64,000 nucleotides of DNA, taken from contig CAZXPY010000004.1 in the NCBI GenBank assembly GCA_964643435.1, positions 1 through 64,000 on the forward strand, read 5' to 3'. The stretch is from CAZXPY01 sp964643435 (lineage in GTDB: Bacteria > Patescibacteriota > Microgenomatia > Woykebacterales > RBG-16-39-9b). Below, piece after piece: positions 8,215 through 17,249 of the stretch; the stretch's first letter is position 1; the number at the start of each line of letters is the position of its first letter. The notes beneath the pieces are model-generated. The model worked only from the letters and a program-made list of their open reading frames with translations. It was not told the origin of the DNA and did no database searches. The translations under genes were made by a program, and so were the position numbers.

Positions 8215-8877
8215 TCAGTGGATAATTACCGTAATTTCACCTTTGCTAGGGTTATTTTCAAAGTGTTCAATAATCTCTGCGATATCACCTCTTAAATACT
8301 CTTCGTGTAGTTTGGTTAATTCGCGAGCAATTACAATACTTTTATTTCCTAATAAATCCTTTAACAATTTTAGGTTTTTTAATAAACGCTTGGGGCTTTC
8401 GAAAAGAATTACTGTAAAATCAAGATTAGCGATTGTTTTCAAAAGTTTTATTGCCTTTCCTTGCCTTTTGGGAAGGTAACCTAAAAAAATAAATTTATCG
8501 GTTGGTAGTCCCGAAGCTACTAAGGCCGCAAGAGCCGCCGAAGGACCAGGAATTGGTTCAATTTTTAAACCCTGGTTAATCGCCTCCCTAATTAATTTAA
8601 AACCCGGATCGGAAATTGTGGGTGTCCCCGCATCCGAAACTAAAGCTAAATTTTGACCTTCTTTTAAAAGCCCGATTGCTTGGGGGATTCTCGCTAACTC
8701 GTTATGTTCGAAAAAGGATAGTAATTTTTTTTTGATCTTAAGAGATTTAAGCAGAATACCGGTTTTCCGAGTATCCTCCGCTAAAATTAGATCAACCTTT
8801 TGTAAAGTTTTGACTGCTCGGAGACTAATATCGTTTAAATTACCAATTGGTGTTGAAACTATGTATAATATACCCAT
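8215..8877 (-). CDS. rsmI: 16S rRNA 2'-O-ribose methyltransferase RsmI
   Basis: 220 aa SAM-dependent tetrapyrrole-methylase-fold protein. Diagnostic motifs are LYIVSTPIGNLNDISLRA (3-20), LAEDTRKTG, LVSDAGTPTISDPG and PGPSAALAALVASGLP. RsmI methylates the ribose of C1402 in 16S rRNA. It lies 98 bp upstream of atpB on the same strand and is divergent from the transporter at 8913. At 220 aa it lacks the C-terminal extra domain of longer homologues. Confidence 0.94.
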   Translation of the reverse strand: MGILYIVSTPIGNLNDISLRAVKTLQKVDLILAEDTRKTGILLKSLKIKKKLLSFFEHNELARIPQAIGLLKEGQNLALVSDAGTPTISDPGFKLIREAINQGLKIEPIPGPSAALAALVASGLPTDKFIFLGYLPKRQGKAIKLLKTIANLDFTVILFESPKRLLKNLKLLKDLLGNKSIVIARELTKLHEEYLRGDIAEIIEHFENNPSKGEITVIIH

Positions 8878-8912
8878 AAATTGAGAGGCAATTCTACCAC
8901 AGATTTTTACTT

Positions 8913-10166
8913 ATGTTAAACAAATTAAAAAAAATCTTTTCTAAGATCGGACCAGGAGTTATAACCGGAGCTAGTGACGATGATCCCAGTGGCATTATGA
9001 CCTATACAATTGCTGGTTCCTCAACAAAATATGCCACTCTTTGGACTCCTCTTTTTACTTTTCCTCTTATGGTAGCAATGCAAGAAATGTGTGCTAGGAT
9101 CGGGCTAGTTACTGGAAAGGGTTTAATTGGAACGATGCGAGGGTCTTACCCGAGGATCTTGATCATCGCTTTAGCAATATTAATGGTTATTGCAAATTCA
9201 ATTAACGTGGGTGCCGATTTGGCCGGAATGGCTTCTTCGGCGGCTTTGATTATAAATCTACCGGTTTCTCTCTTGGTAATAATTTTTACACTTGTTACGC
9301 TTCTATTTATGATTTACTTTCCTTATCACGTAATCGTTTCCTATCTTAAATGGCTTACCTTCGCCCTTTTCGCTTATATTTTGTCGGGCTTTTTAAGTTC
9401 TCCGGATTGGAAGGAGATTTTTTTAAGAACTTTTATCCCCCAAATACAGTTCGATAAAAATTTTATTACCATTCTTGTAGCCATTTTAGGAACGACAATT
9501 TCACCATACCTCTTTTTCTGGCAGGCTAGTGAAGAAGTAGAAGAAAAACTTGAAGAGGGCGAAATTAAAAAGAAGAGAAAAATTCAAATCGTTACTAAAC
9601 ATGAACTTAAGGAAATGAGAGAAGACGTCACCGCCGGGATGTTTCTCTCAAATTTAGTTATGTTTTTTATAATTGGTACTGCCGGCTCGGTTCTTTATAG
9701 TAGTGGGATCACTAATATTCAAACTACAGCCGAGGCAGCTCAAGCTTTAAGACCATTGGCTGGAGAAGCCTCATACTTACTTTTCTCACTAGGAATTATT
9801 GGTACTGGGCTTTTAGCAATTCCAGTACTAGCGGGAAGCGCCGCTTACGCGGTTTCCGAAGCTTTTGGTTGGAAAGAGGGTTTAGATAAGCACTTTCGGC
9901 AGGCAAAGGCTTTTTACGGCGTAATTATTATCTCATTATTAATTGGAATTATCATAAATTTTTTAGGAATAAATCCGATAAAAGCTTTATTTTTTGCGGC
10001 GGTTATTTACGGTGTAATTTCACCAATATTAATTGCGGTCATTATTCACATTGCTAATAATAAAAGGCTTATGGGAGAAAAAACTAATGGTTTTCTTTCT
10101 AATATTTTCGGCGGTTTAACTTTTATACTGATGGGCGCTGCTGTTCTTATCTTATTTATACTTTAA
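8913..10166 (+). CDS. Nramp-family divalent metal transporter
   Basis: 417 aa with about 11 hydrophobic segments and the Nramp fold signature near the N-terminus (KIGPGVITGASDDDPSGI). Classical Mn/Fe Nramp proteins have DPGN in the first helix and MPH in the sixth. Here the first motif is DPSG, and the matching later helix reads TISPYLFFWQASEE with no MPH. A charged loop (EEKLEEGEIKKKRKIQ) follows. This departure places it with the divergent Nramp-related transporters, so the metal (Mn, Fe or Mg) cannot be assigned. The stop overlaps the convergent lexA stop by 4 nt. Confidence 0.85.
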   Translation: MLNKLKKIFSKIGPGVITGASDDDPSGIMTYTIAGSSTKYATLWTPLFTFPLMVAMQEMCARIGLVTGKGLIGTMRGSYPRILIIALAILMVIANSINVGADLAGMASSAALIINLPVSLLVIIFTLVTLLFMIYFPYHVIVSYLKWLTFALFAYILSGFLSSPDWKEIFLRTFIPQIQFDKNFITILVAILGTTISPYLFFWQASEEVEEKLEEGEIKKKRKIQIVTKHELKEMREDVTAGMFLSNLVMFFIIGTAGSVLYSSGITNIQTTAEAAQALRPLAGEASYLLFSLGIIGTGLLAIPVLAGSAAYAVSEAFGWKEGLDKHFRQAKAFYGVIIISLLIGIIINFLGINPIKALFFAAVIYGVISPILIAVIIHIANNKRLMGEKTNGFLSNIFGGLTFILMGAAVLILFIL

Positions 10167-10786
10167 TTAAGGTATTTTCTGACAATTCCGATAACCTTAC
10201 CCTGAACTTTAACGTTTTTAGAAATAATCGGGTTCATGGAAGAATTTGCTGGTTCCAGACGAACGTGATCACTTTCTTTAAAAAATTTTTTTAAAGTGGC
10301 GAAATTATCATTAAGTATAGCTACAACGATATCTCCGTTTTGGGCTTCATTTTGTTCTTCAACGACTACGTAATCACCGTCCAAGACTCCAGCATCAATC
10401 ATCGAATTACCTTTTACTTGTAACACGTAAGTTTTTTTGTCTCCGACCATATCCGCTGGTAGAGTAATTGTTTGGGTTGGATCTGGTATTGCTTCAATGG
10501 GCGCTCCCGCCGCGATATAACCAACAAGCGGAACTTCTACACTAGGATCAACCCAACCAGCCGCTCTCTGATCTACGACTTCAAAACCCCGGTGATTACC
10601 AGCGCCGACTTTTTTTAGGATTCCTTTTGCCACTAAATTTTGGATATGTTCGTGGACTGTAGCCGGCGAACGCAGTCCCAAACCATCGCAAACTTCAGCC
10701 AGTAGTGGAGCATAACCGTGCTTTTGCATGTATTGAGTTATAAATTGGAGGATATCACGTTGTCTTCGGTAAAGAACTGGTGTCAT
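10163..10786 (-). CDS. lexA: LexA SOS repressor
   Basis: 207 aa. The N-terminal winged helix (RRQRDILQFITQYMQKHGYAP...SPATVHEHIQNLVAKG) is followed by an S24 autoprotease domain: the Ala93-Gly94 cleavage site in YIAAGAP, catalytic Ser128 in GNSMIDAG and Lys166 in TLKK. LexA represses DNA-damage genes and cleaves itself when RecA filaments form. The start is the ATG at 10786, just before a 100-N gap that hides its promoter. uvrB, uvrA and uvrC lie in the following 12 kb and are probable targets. Confidence 0.95.
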   Translation of the reverse strand: MTPVLYRRQRDILQFITQYMQKHGYAPLLAEVCDGLGLRSPATVHEHIQNLVAKGILKKVGAGNHRGFEVVDQRAAGWVDPSVEVPLVGYIAAGAPIEAIPDPTQTITLPADMVGDKKTYVLQVKGNSMIDAGVLDGDYVVVEEQNEAQNGDIVVAILNDNFATLKKFFKESDHVRLEPANSSMNPIISKNVKVQGKVIGIVRKYLN

Positions 10787-10902
10787 AANNNNNNNNNNNN
10801 NNNNNNNNNNNNNNNNNNNNNNNNNNNNNNNNNNNNNNNNNNNNNNNNNNNNNNNNNNNNNNNNNNNNNNNNNNNNNNNNNNNNNNNNCAAGAGAGATCG
10901 CA

Positions 10903-10958
10903 CCGCAGCTAACTATTGTAACCAGGTGTTACATGGCTATGGCTGCGGTTTTCTTTTT
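10903..10958 (+). terminator. Rho-independent terminator upstream of uvrB
   Basis: CCGCAGC (10903-10909) pairs with GCTGCGG (10942-10948), followed by TTTTCTTTTT. A nested TGTAAC/GTTACA hairpin lies inside. It either ends a transcript coming from the N gap or acts as an attenuator in front of uvrB. Confidence 0.7.
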
Positions 10959-10976
10959 GAGTTAAAATATGTTCCT

Positions 10977-13007
10977 ATGGATAAATTTGAACTAAAGGCG
11001 CCGTGGTCGCCGACTGGAGATCAGCCAGATGCTATTGCAAAGCTTACTCAAGGTCTTCAGAGAGACTTTAGGTTTCAAACCCTACTTGGGGCTACTGGTA
11101 CCGGTAAAACCTTCACGATGGCAAATATTATTGCTGGAGTGAACCGGCCAACTTTGATTATCGCTCACAACAAAACTTTGGCAGCTCAACTCGCCTCTGA
11201 ATTTCGGGAATTTTTCCCAGATAGTGCCGTTGAATACTTTGTTTCTTATTACGATTATTACCAGCCAGAAAGTTATGTTCCCCAAATCGATCTTTATATT
11301 GAAAAGGACGCGGCTATTAATGAGGAAATAGATCGGCTGCGGCTAGCCGCAACAAAAGCATTGCTGACACGTCGAGACACCATAATTGTTGCTAGTGTTT
11401 CTTGTATTTACAACCTCGGCTCGCCAACTGCTTACAAGCAAAGTACGATTACTCTTTTTAAAGACCAAATATTGCCCTTGGCAAAAGTGAAAGAACAATT
11501 GATAAAACTACAATACGAACGTAATGATTTAGATTTAAAACGGGCTACTTTCCGAGTAAAGGGAGATATTTTAGAAATTTATCCAGCTTATGAGCAATTT
11601 GCAGTCCGAATATCTTTTCTAGGCGAAAAAATCGAAAAAATTAGCAAACTAGAGCCAACTAGTTTGGAAAGAATAGAGGAAATGGAAGAGATCACTATCT
11701 TTCCCGCCCGGCATTACAATGTGCCGCAAGAATTGCCCTACGACCCGCTGGTCGAGATAGAAAAGGAATTCAAGGAATGGAGCGCAAAGTTAAAAAAGGA
11801 AAACAAATTAGTTGAGCTGCAAAGACTGACAAGTAGAGTGAATTATGATCTCGAAATGCTACGCGAAGTTGGTTTTGTCAAGGGAATAGAAAATTATTCC
11901 CGCTATTTTGATGGTCGGCTACCAGGAGAGCCACCCTACACCTTGTTGGATTATTTCCCAAAAGATTTTCTTATCTTTATTGATGAATCTCATATGACTC
12001 TGCCGCAACTACGCGGTATGTGGCATGGAGAAAGAACAAGAAAAGAGGTTTTGATCAATCACGGCTTTCGACTGCCTAGCGCAATGGACAACCGACCCTT
12101 AACTTTTGCTGAGTTTATGGGTAAAATAAGCCAGATTATTTTCACTAGTGCAACTCCAAACGATTATGAGCTTTCACTCTCGGAACAAACTGCAGAGCAG
12201 GTAATTAGACCGACTGGTATTGTCGATCCAGAGGTTGAAGTACGGGGCACCGAGGGACAAATTCCTGATTTGATAGCCGAGATCCAAAAAAGAGTTGGAG
12301 AAGGTCAGAGAGTTTTAGTTACCACCCTTACCAAAAGAATGGCCGAAGACCTAACTGAATATTTGCAAGAGAGAGATATAAAAGTAATGTACATTCATTA
12401 CCAAGTAAACACCTTGGAGCGGGTGGATATTTTACGAGACTTGCGAACTGGAAAGTACGACGTTTTGGTCGGAATTAATTTATTAAGGGAAGGGTTAGAT
12501 TTACCTGAAGTTTCTTTAGTAGCGATATTAGATGCCGATAAAGAGGGTTTTTTGCGTAGTAAAACTGCTTTGATTCAAACAACCGGTAGAGCGGCGCGTC
12601 ACGTCGAGGGAAAAGTGATTATGTACGCGGATACTGTCACTGGTTCAATGAAGACCGCAATCGGGGAAACAGACCGGCGTCGCAAGATCCAACTTGAATA
12701 CAATGAAAAACACGGCGTTACTCCTACCACCATCCAAAAAGCAATTCACGATATTAGCGAAAGATTAAAGCAATTGCAGCCGGAGGTGAAAGTAACGCAG
12801 GAATTAGATCTTTCCAAGGTGCCAAAAGATCAGGTCAAACAACTTATACGAGATTTAACTCGTGAAATGTTGACCGCTGCTGAAAACCTCGAATTTGAGA
12901 AAGCCGCCCTACTGCGAGACCAGCTACTGGAACTTAAAAACCAAGAGTTGGAAATCCCCAAAACAATTTCCCCCAAAGAAGCCGTAAAATCGGTTGGAGA
13001 TGCTTAA
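10977..13007 (+). CDS. uvrB: UvrABC system protein B
   Basis: 676 aa DEAD-like damage-verification helicase of nucleotide excision repair. It has the Walker A GATGTGKT (38-45), the beta-hairpin region FVSYYDYYQPESYVP, the DESH motif, the helicase motif TSATPNDYE and QTTGRAARH. A C-terminal UVR domain (LEFEKAALLRDQ) binds UvrC. I chose the ATG at 10977 because the open frame upstream runs into a terminator hairpin. A TAAAAT box at 10963-10968 leaves only 8 nt before the start. Confidence 0.97.
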   Translation: MDKFELKAPWSPTGDQPDAIAKLTQGLQRDFRFQTLLGATGTGKTFTMANIIAGVNRPTLIIAHNKTLAAQLASEFREFFPDSAVEYFVSYYDYYQPESYVPQIDLYIEKDAAINEEIDRLRLAATKALLTRRDTIIVASVSCIYNLGSPTAYKQSTITLFKDQILPLAKVKEQLIKLQYERNDLDLKRATFRVKGDILEIYPAYEQFAVRISFLGEKIEKISKLEPTSLERIEEMEEITIFPARHYNVPQELPYDPLVEIEKEFKEWSAKLKKENKLVELQRLTSRVNYDLEMLREVGFVKGIENYSRYFDGRLPGEPPYTLLDYFPKDFLIFIDESHMTLPQLRGMWHGERTRKEVLINHGFRLPSAMDNRPLTFAEFMGKISQIIFTSATPNDYELSLSEQTAEQVIRPTGIVDPEVEVRGTEGQIPDLIAEIQKRVGEGQRVLVTTLTKRMAEDLTEYLQERDIKVMYIHYQVNTLERVDILRDLRTGKYDVLVGINLLREGLDLPEVSLVAILDADKEGFLRSKTALIQTTGRAARHVEGKVIMYADTVTGSMKTAIGETDRRRKIQLEYNEKHGVTPTTIQKAIHDISERLKQLQPEVKVTQELDLSKVPKDQVKQLIRDLTREMLTAAENLEFEKAALLRDQLLELKNQELEIPKTISPKEAVKSVGDA

Positions 13008-13336
13008 AGTGTAGTTACTAGTATACCAGTATATTGGTAGTTACGTTATTTAGGTTTCTGAACAGAAGATTATGAGATTATTAAGTAAGAAGAAGACCTC
13101 ATGGGGTGCTCACGAGGTCAATGTCGGATAGATTCCAGGCAAATCGTGAAAGCCTAGTGTTTGGTAGAACAGTACAGTCCTCACAGCGATCCGCTAAAGT
13201 TGCACCACGCGGTCGGAGTGGGGTTGGAAAGGTCCTTGCGATTGGAATCAACAAGGACCGTTGTTTGAATATGGGGCGGGCTTGTAATTATTGCGACTAT
13301 AGCGCAAACCGTGTGCCTCACCCCGTGACTACGATT

Positions 13337-13412
13337 TGGCTCGGGTAGCAGGGCTTGAACCTACTCCTTCCACCTCCACGGTGGTTGTGCTACCACTTAC
13401 ACCATAACCCGA
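13337..13412 (-). tRNA. Atypical tRNA with a Gln-type body
   Basis: Minus strand. The acceptor TCGGGT pairs with ACCCGA, the discriminator is G and CCA is encoded. The GTGT..GCAC D-arm and the U1-A72 pair are like bacterial tRNA-Gln, and the T-loop is TTCAAGC. The anticodon arm is abnormal: the loop reads CGTGGAG, so position 33 is G instead of U and the nominal anticodon is UGG (Pro). There is also an extra base between the acceptor and D stems. Normal tRNA-Gln (UUG) and tRNA-Pro (UGG) exist at 35.4-35.6 kb, so this may be a decayed tRNA. Confidence 0.5.
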
Positions 13413-13422
13413 GTTTTGATAG

Positions 13423-13780
13423 AGGAGTGGTCTCCGATTTGATCGGAGCTGGCGCACCAACAGGTTGTGGGCGTCAGGTCTCGAAGCGAGACACCACCCC
13501 CTCCTTCACTCGGACCGCAAGTAAAAAGTCGGACGAATCCGGCTTTATGCGGTCAGCGGCGCTAAGTGGCTTCGGGGGGTACTAGCCCGCGATGCTCACC
13601 GCGCCTAGAAATGTTCCCAGCAGCCGGATCTGCCAACCGGTGGCTCTATGGCTCCTTCATTGACAGCCGTCGCACTAGTCGTACGTGGGGTTCACAACCC
13701 TCCTTCGCCGTTTCTAGTCTACGAACTGCTGGGTCCCTCGGCCGAAGGGAAACTACCTTCCAAATTTAGGTTGAAAGATA
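13423..13780. ncRNA. Candidate structured RNA with a possible pseudoknot
   Basis: The block opens with hairpins CTCCGAT/ATCGGAG and GTCTCG/CGAGAC enclosed by GGAG..CTCC, followed by GACCGCA/TGCGGTC enclosing AAAGTCGG/CCGGCTTT. Further on, CTAGAAA (13605-13611) pairs with TTTCTAG (13711-13717) and CCCAGCAG (13616-13623) pairs with CTGCTGGG (13726-13733). The order a-b-a'-b' makes an H-type pseudoknot. The strand is unknown and the family is not recognised. Confidence 0.45.
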
Positions 13781-13869
13781 AATTCCCTTGGCCGAAGTTT
13801 TCTCTCCAAATCTCAATACACGAAACGGTATTGATTATATCATAACCTATAATATTTGTCAAATAAGGA

Positions 13870-14260
13870 AAGGGTGCCAGTGCCGAGTTTGGTCGCTAGT
13901 TCGCAGGATCTGGAGTCCAGCTAGCAACCACGGGGATCTCGGCACTGGCAGATTTAGGAGGCGGTAGACCAGGCGGGCACAAGGCTTACCGTCTCTCTGG
14001 GTCGGTGAGGGCTCTCGCTTGCCTTCACTGACCTGTGCTAGACGACCCATTTGGGCGGAGGGTGGGTCGTACAAGCCTATGACGACCATATTTATACCCA
14101 AAAGCCCGAAGGCTTTCAGGGAATCTCTCTCTGCGCTTACCCGTGGAGGTCCGTCCTCTGGCGTTGTTAAGGTACACCGTGGCGGGAACCATCGCGACCA
14201 GCAAGGTCAGAGGCTGGGCAAGCACAAATGCAAAGGGGGAACCTTCGCGCCTAAAATATA
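13870..14260. ncRNA. Candidate structured RNA upstream of uvrA
   Basis: Several long perfect or near-perfect helices occur in series (12, 13 and 8 positions, listed under the region entry), plus a tetraloop hairpin AAAGCCCGAAGGCTTT (about 14100-14116). The density of helices and the absence of codon structure argue for an RNA. It may be a separate molecule from the 13.4-13.8 kb block. Identity and strand are unresolved. Confidence 0.4.
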
Positions 14261-14280
14261 GCTTTATTTAACTTTCTTGT

Positions 14281-14304
14281 CAAGAGTTGTGTACATAACT
14301 CTTG
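14281..14304. promoter_or_regulatory. Palindromic operator upstream of uvrA
   Basis: A 24-bp near-perfect palindrome with arms CAAGAGTT and AACTCTTG and centre GTGTACAT. It lies 49-73 bp before the uvrA start, where a promoter is expected. It is a candidate LexA site given lexA nearby, but it does not match the E. coli CTGT-N8-ACAG or B. subtilis GAAC-N4-GTTC box. Confidence 0.5.
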
Positions 14305-14353
14305 TAAAAATTTGCTAGAAAAGGTAAAATTTAGCGCTACTTTTCAAAAGCTT

Positions 14354-17179
14354 ATGCAAGACAAAATCATCATCAGAGGTGCACGTGAGCATAATCTAAA
14401 AAATGTTAACTTGGAAATTCCCAAGAATAAACTCGTGGTTATTACTGGGATTTCTGGTTCGGGAAAATCCTCATTAGCCTTCGACACACTTTACGCCGAA
14501 GGCCAACGCCGTTATGTAGAATCACTCTCTGCTTATGCCCGGCAATTTCTAGGGCTAATGGAAAAACCCGATGTAGACCAAATTGAAGGTTTATCCCCAG
14601 CTATTTCAATAGATCAAAAAAGCGCCCCGAAAAACCCTCGTTCCACGGTTGGTACGATTACCGAAATTTACGATTACATGCGGCTTTTATGGGCGAGAAT
14701 TGGAATTCCTCATTGCCCAATAGACGGTAGAGAAATTAAACCTCAGACTCCCCAAGAAATTGTTGATCAAATTGAAGCCGTTGCTAAGAAAAGATCAAAA
14801 ATCCAAATTTTAATTTTGGCGCCGGTAGTAAAAGGAAGAAAAGGAATTTATGAAGAGATTTTTGAAGATTTAAGAAAAAAAGGTTTCGTGCGGGTAAGGG
14901 TAGATGGAAAAGTTTACGAAATCGATGAAGTTCCTGCTCTAAGTAGATATAGGGTTCACGATATTGAAGTTGTAATCGACCGTCTGGAGATACCAACCGA
15001 TAAACAACGGCTTACCGAATCAGTAGAAACAGCTTTGAAAATCGGCGAAGGGCTGTTGTACGTAAATATAAATAAAAAAGAGGATAAAGTGTTTTCCGAA
15101 AAATTTGCCTGCCCAGATCACGAAATTTCCCTTCCCGAACTGGAACCAAGAACTTTTTCTTTCAATTCGCCGCGCGGTGCTTGTTCTACTTGTCAGGGAA
15201 TTGGAACAAAATTTACCGTCGACCCAGATTTAGTAATCCCTAATAAAAATTTATCAATCACTGAAGGCGCAATATTACCGTGGCAGCGTATTTTAGCTCA
15301 TGATACTTGGACTACCAGAAGATTAGAATCACTGACAACCCATCTTGGGTTTTCCTTGCGAGAACCCGTTAAAGATTTAGCCAAGAAAGCGTTGGATATT
15401 ATTCTTTATGGTTCCGAAGACGAGGTTTTTGAAGTTTCGGGTCGGAACCGGTTTGGTCGTTATCTAACCTTTCATACTACCTTTGAAGGGGTGATTCCCG
15501 AAGTGCTACGCCGCTACAAAGAAACGGGAAGTGAGTGGACCAAAAGAGAAATCGAAAAATATATGCGGGAAGAGGTTTGCGAGTCCTGCCGGGGCAGCCG
15601 GCTTAAAAAAGAAGCCCAGTTTATCACCACTGGCGGTAAATCCATTGTCGAGGTGTCCGGGATGTCGATTGCCGCCGCAGTGAATTGGTTTTCAAGATTG
15701 GAACTCTCGGGAAAGGAGAAGCAAATCGCGCATCAGGTTCTTAAAGAGATAAACGCCCGCCTTAAGTTTCTCTCTGATGTTGGTTTGGATTATTTAACAA
15801 TAGAAAGAACAAGCGCTACTTTAGCCAATGGAGAGGCGCAAAGGATTCGTCTGGCTAGCCAGATAGGTTCTGGTCTTTCGGGAGTTTTATACGTACTTGA
15901 TGAACCTTCGATTGGATTGCACCAAAAGGATAATTTAAAGTTGATTAACACCCTTAAAGAACTACGTGATTTAGGCAATAGTGTGATTGTTGTAGAACAC
16001 GATAAGGAAACAATTGAAAATGCCGATTTTGTGGTCGATATTGGTCCGGGTGCCGGAGAAGAAGGTGGCAGAATTATCGCTACTGGAACCCCAAGAGAAA
16101 TTATGAAAGTAACGAAGTCATTAACTGGTCAATATCTTTCCGGTAAGAAAGTGGTTATGGAAAAAAGACAAGTTAGAAGTGGAAACGGTAAATCTTTGCG
16201 AATAATTGGGGCAGCGGCGCATAATCTAAAAAAAATAAACGTTGATATTCCGTTAGGGAAATTTGTCTGCATTACCGGCGTATCGGGAAGCGGAAAATCG
16301 ACTCTTGTGGAGGATATTTTACATAAAGCCCTTGCCGCTTATTTCTACAGAGCCAAAGAAAAACCAGGTAAGTTTGAGAGAATCGATGGTCTTGAGTATA
16401 TTGATAAAGTAATCGATATAGACCAGTCACCGATCGGCCGAACCCCTCGCAGTAATCCAGCTACTTATACGGCCGCGTTTTCTTATATTCGTGAGCTTTT
16501 TGCGAAGACACCGGAAGCCCGAGCTCGTGGTTACAGAGCGGGCCGATTTTCATTCAATGTTAGGGGAGGTAGGTGTGAGGATTGTCAAGGGGATGGAGTA
16601 GTAAAAATTGAAATGCAATTTTTACCTGATGTTTACGTTACTTGCGAAGTCTGTAAAGAGAAAAGATACAATCGAGAAGCATTGGAAATTGGATATAAAG
16701 GAAAAAATATCTCCGAAGTACTTGATATGACTATAGAGGAAGCGGCAATTTTTTTCGAAAATATACCGGTAGTTTTAACTAAATTGAAAACTTTAAAAGA
16801 CGTTGGTCTAGGTTATATAAAACTGGGACAAAGAGCGACCACTCTTTCGGGAGGAGAAGCGCAAAGGGTCAAACTAGCCACAGAATTAGCCAAAAAAAGT
16901 ACTGGCAAAACCCTTTATATTCTTGATGAACCAACTACTGGTCTTCATTTTGCTGATATTGAAAATCTTCTCTCTGTACTTCACAAATTAGTGGAGATGG
17001 GTAATACCGTTTTGGTAATTGAGCATAATTTAGAAGTCATCAAAACTGCTGATTGGATCATTGATTTAGGGCCTTTTGGTGGCGATAAAGGGGGCGAAAT
17101 TGTCGCCGAAGGTCCCGCCCCTAAAATTGCCTCTAATCAAAATTCGTTCACCGGTCAGTATCTCAAAAATTTTATTTAA
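14354..17179 (+). CDS. uvrA: UvrABC system protein A
   Basis: 941 aa damage-recognition ATPase with two ABC modules. It has the Walker A motifs GISGSGKSS (32-40) and GVSGSGKST, the signatures LANGEAQRIRLA and LSGGEAQRVKLA, and two Walker B strands ending LDEPS/LDEPT. The second zinc module is CEDC..CEVC. In the first, the usual CxxC pair before ELEPRTFSFN reads CPDH (Cys-x2-His), followed by CSTC. I chose the ATG giving MQDKIIIRGAREHNL because it matches family N-termini. Confidence 0.97.
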   Translation: MQDKIIIRGAREHNLKNVNLEIPKNKLVVITGISGSGKSSLAFDTLYAEGQRRYVESLSAYARQFLGLMEKPDVDQIEGLSPAISIDQKSAPKNPRSTVGTITEIYDYMRLLWARIGIPHCPIDGREIKPQTPQEIVDQIEAVAKKRSKIQILILAPVVKGRKGIYEEIFEDLRKKGFVRVRVDGKVYEIDEVPALSRYRVHDIEVVIDRLEIPTDKQRLTESVETALKIGEGLLYVNINKKEDKVFSEKFACPDHEISLPELEPRTFSFNSPRGACSTCQGIGTKFTVDPDLVIPNKNLSITEGAILPWQRILAHDTWTTRRLESLTTHLGFSLREPVKDLAKKALDIILYGSEDEVFEVSGRNRFGRYLTFHTTFEGVIPEVLRRYKETGSEWTKREIEKYMREEVCESCRGSRLKKEAQFITTGGKSIVEVSGMSIAAAVNWFSRLELSGKEKQIAHQVLKEINARLKFLSDVGLDYLTIERTSATLANGEAQRIRLASQIGSGLSGVLYVLDEPSIGLHQKDNLKLINTLKELRDLGNSVIVVEHDKETIENADFVVDIGPGAGEEGGRIIATGTPREIMKVTKSLTGQYLSGKKVVMEKRQVRSGNGKSLRIIGAAAHNLKKINVDIPLGKFVCITGVSGSGKSTLVEDILHKALAAYFYRAKEKPGKFERIDGLEYIDKVIDIDQSPIGRTPRSNPATYTAAFSYIRELFAKTPEARARGYRAGRFSFNVRGGRCEDCQGDGVVKIEMQFLPDVYVTCEVCKEKRYNREALEIGYKGKNISEVLDMTIEEAAIFFENIPVVLTKLKTLKDVGLGYIKLGQRATTLSGGEAQRVKLATELAKKSTGKTLYILDEPTTGLHFADIENLLSVLHKLVEMGNTVLVIEHNLEVIKTADWIIDLGPFGGDKGGEIVAEGPAPKIASNQNSFTGQYLKNFI

Positions 17180-17185
17180 AAGCAA

Positions 17186-17213
17186 TTGATTTTTCCCCAA
17201 ATTTTGTTATAAT
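17186..17213 (+). promoter_or_regulatory. Promoter of the histidine kinase gene
   Basis: -35 TTGATT (17186-17191), 16-nt spacer, -10 TATAAT (17208-17213). It lies 36 nt before the kinase start. Confidence 0.6.
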
Positions 17214-17249
17214 ACAGCTGTCAGTTTTCACTACAATACAGTTGTAGGT

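Larger units (their letters stand above)
13008..14353. other. Structured non-coding region between uvrB and uvrA
   Basis: About 1.3 kb with no convincing protein gene and higher G+C than the flanks. It contains several strong helices: GACCTC/GAGGTC (13095-13119), GGTCCTTG/CAAGGACC (13231-13259), GGGGTG/CACCCC (13103/13319), a multi-hairpin block at about 13423-13503, a 12-bp helix GCCAGTGCCGAG (13876-13887) with 13938-13949, a 13-position helix 14000-14012 with 14021-14033, and ACGACCCA (14042-14049) with 14063-14070. One atypical tRNA lies in it. I compared it by eye with RNase P RNA, tmRNA and SRP RNA and found no convincing match. Confidence 0.6.

Noticed and set aside
13106..14261. Several open frames of 65-80 codons on both strands
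   Set aside because: No SD, no family-like sequence, and they overlap strong RNA helices and a tRNA-like gene. They are better explained as non-coding structured DNA.
13030..14300. tmRNA, RNase P RNA or SRP RNA
   Set aside because: I looked for the tmRNA ends and tag frame, the RNase P GAGGAAAGTCC and ACAGAA-CCGGCTTA boxes and the SRP GGTCAGG-CCGGAAGG core. Only partial resemblance was found, so no name is given.
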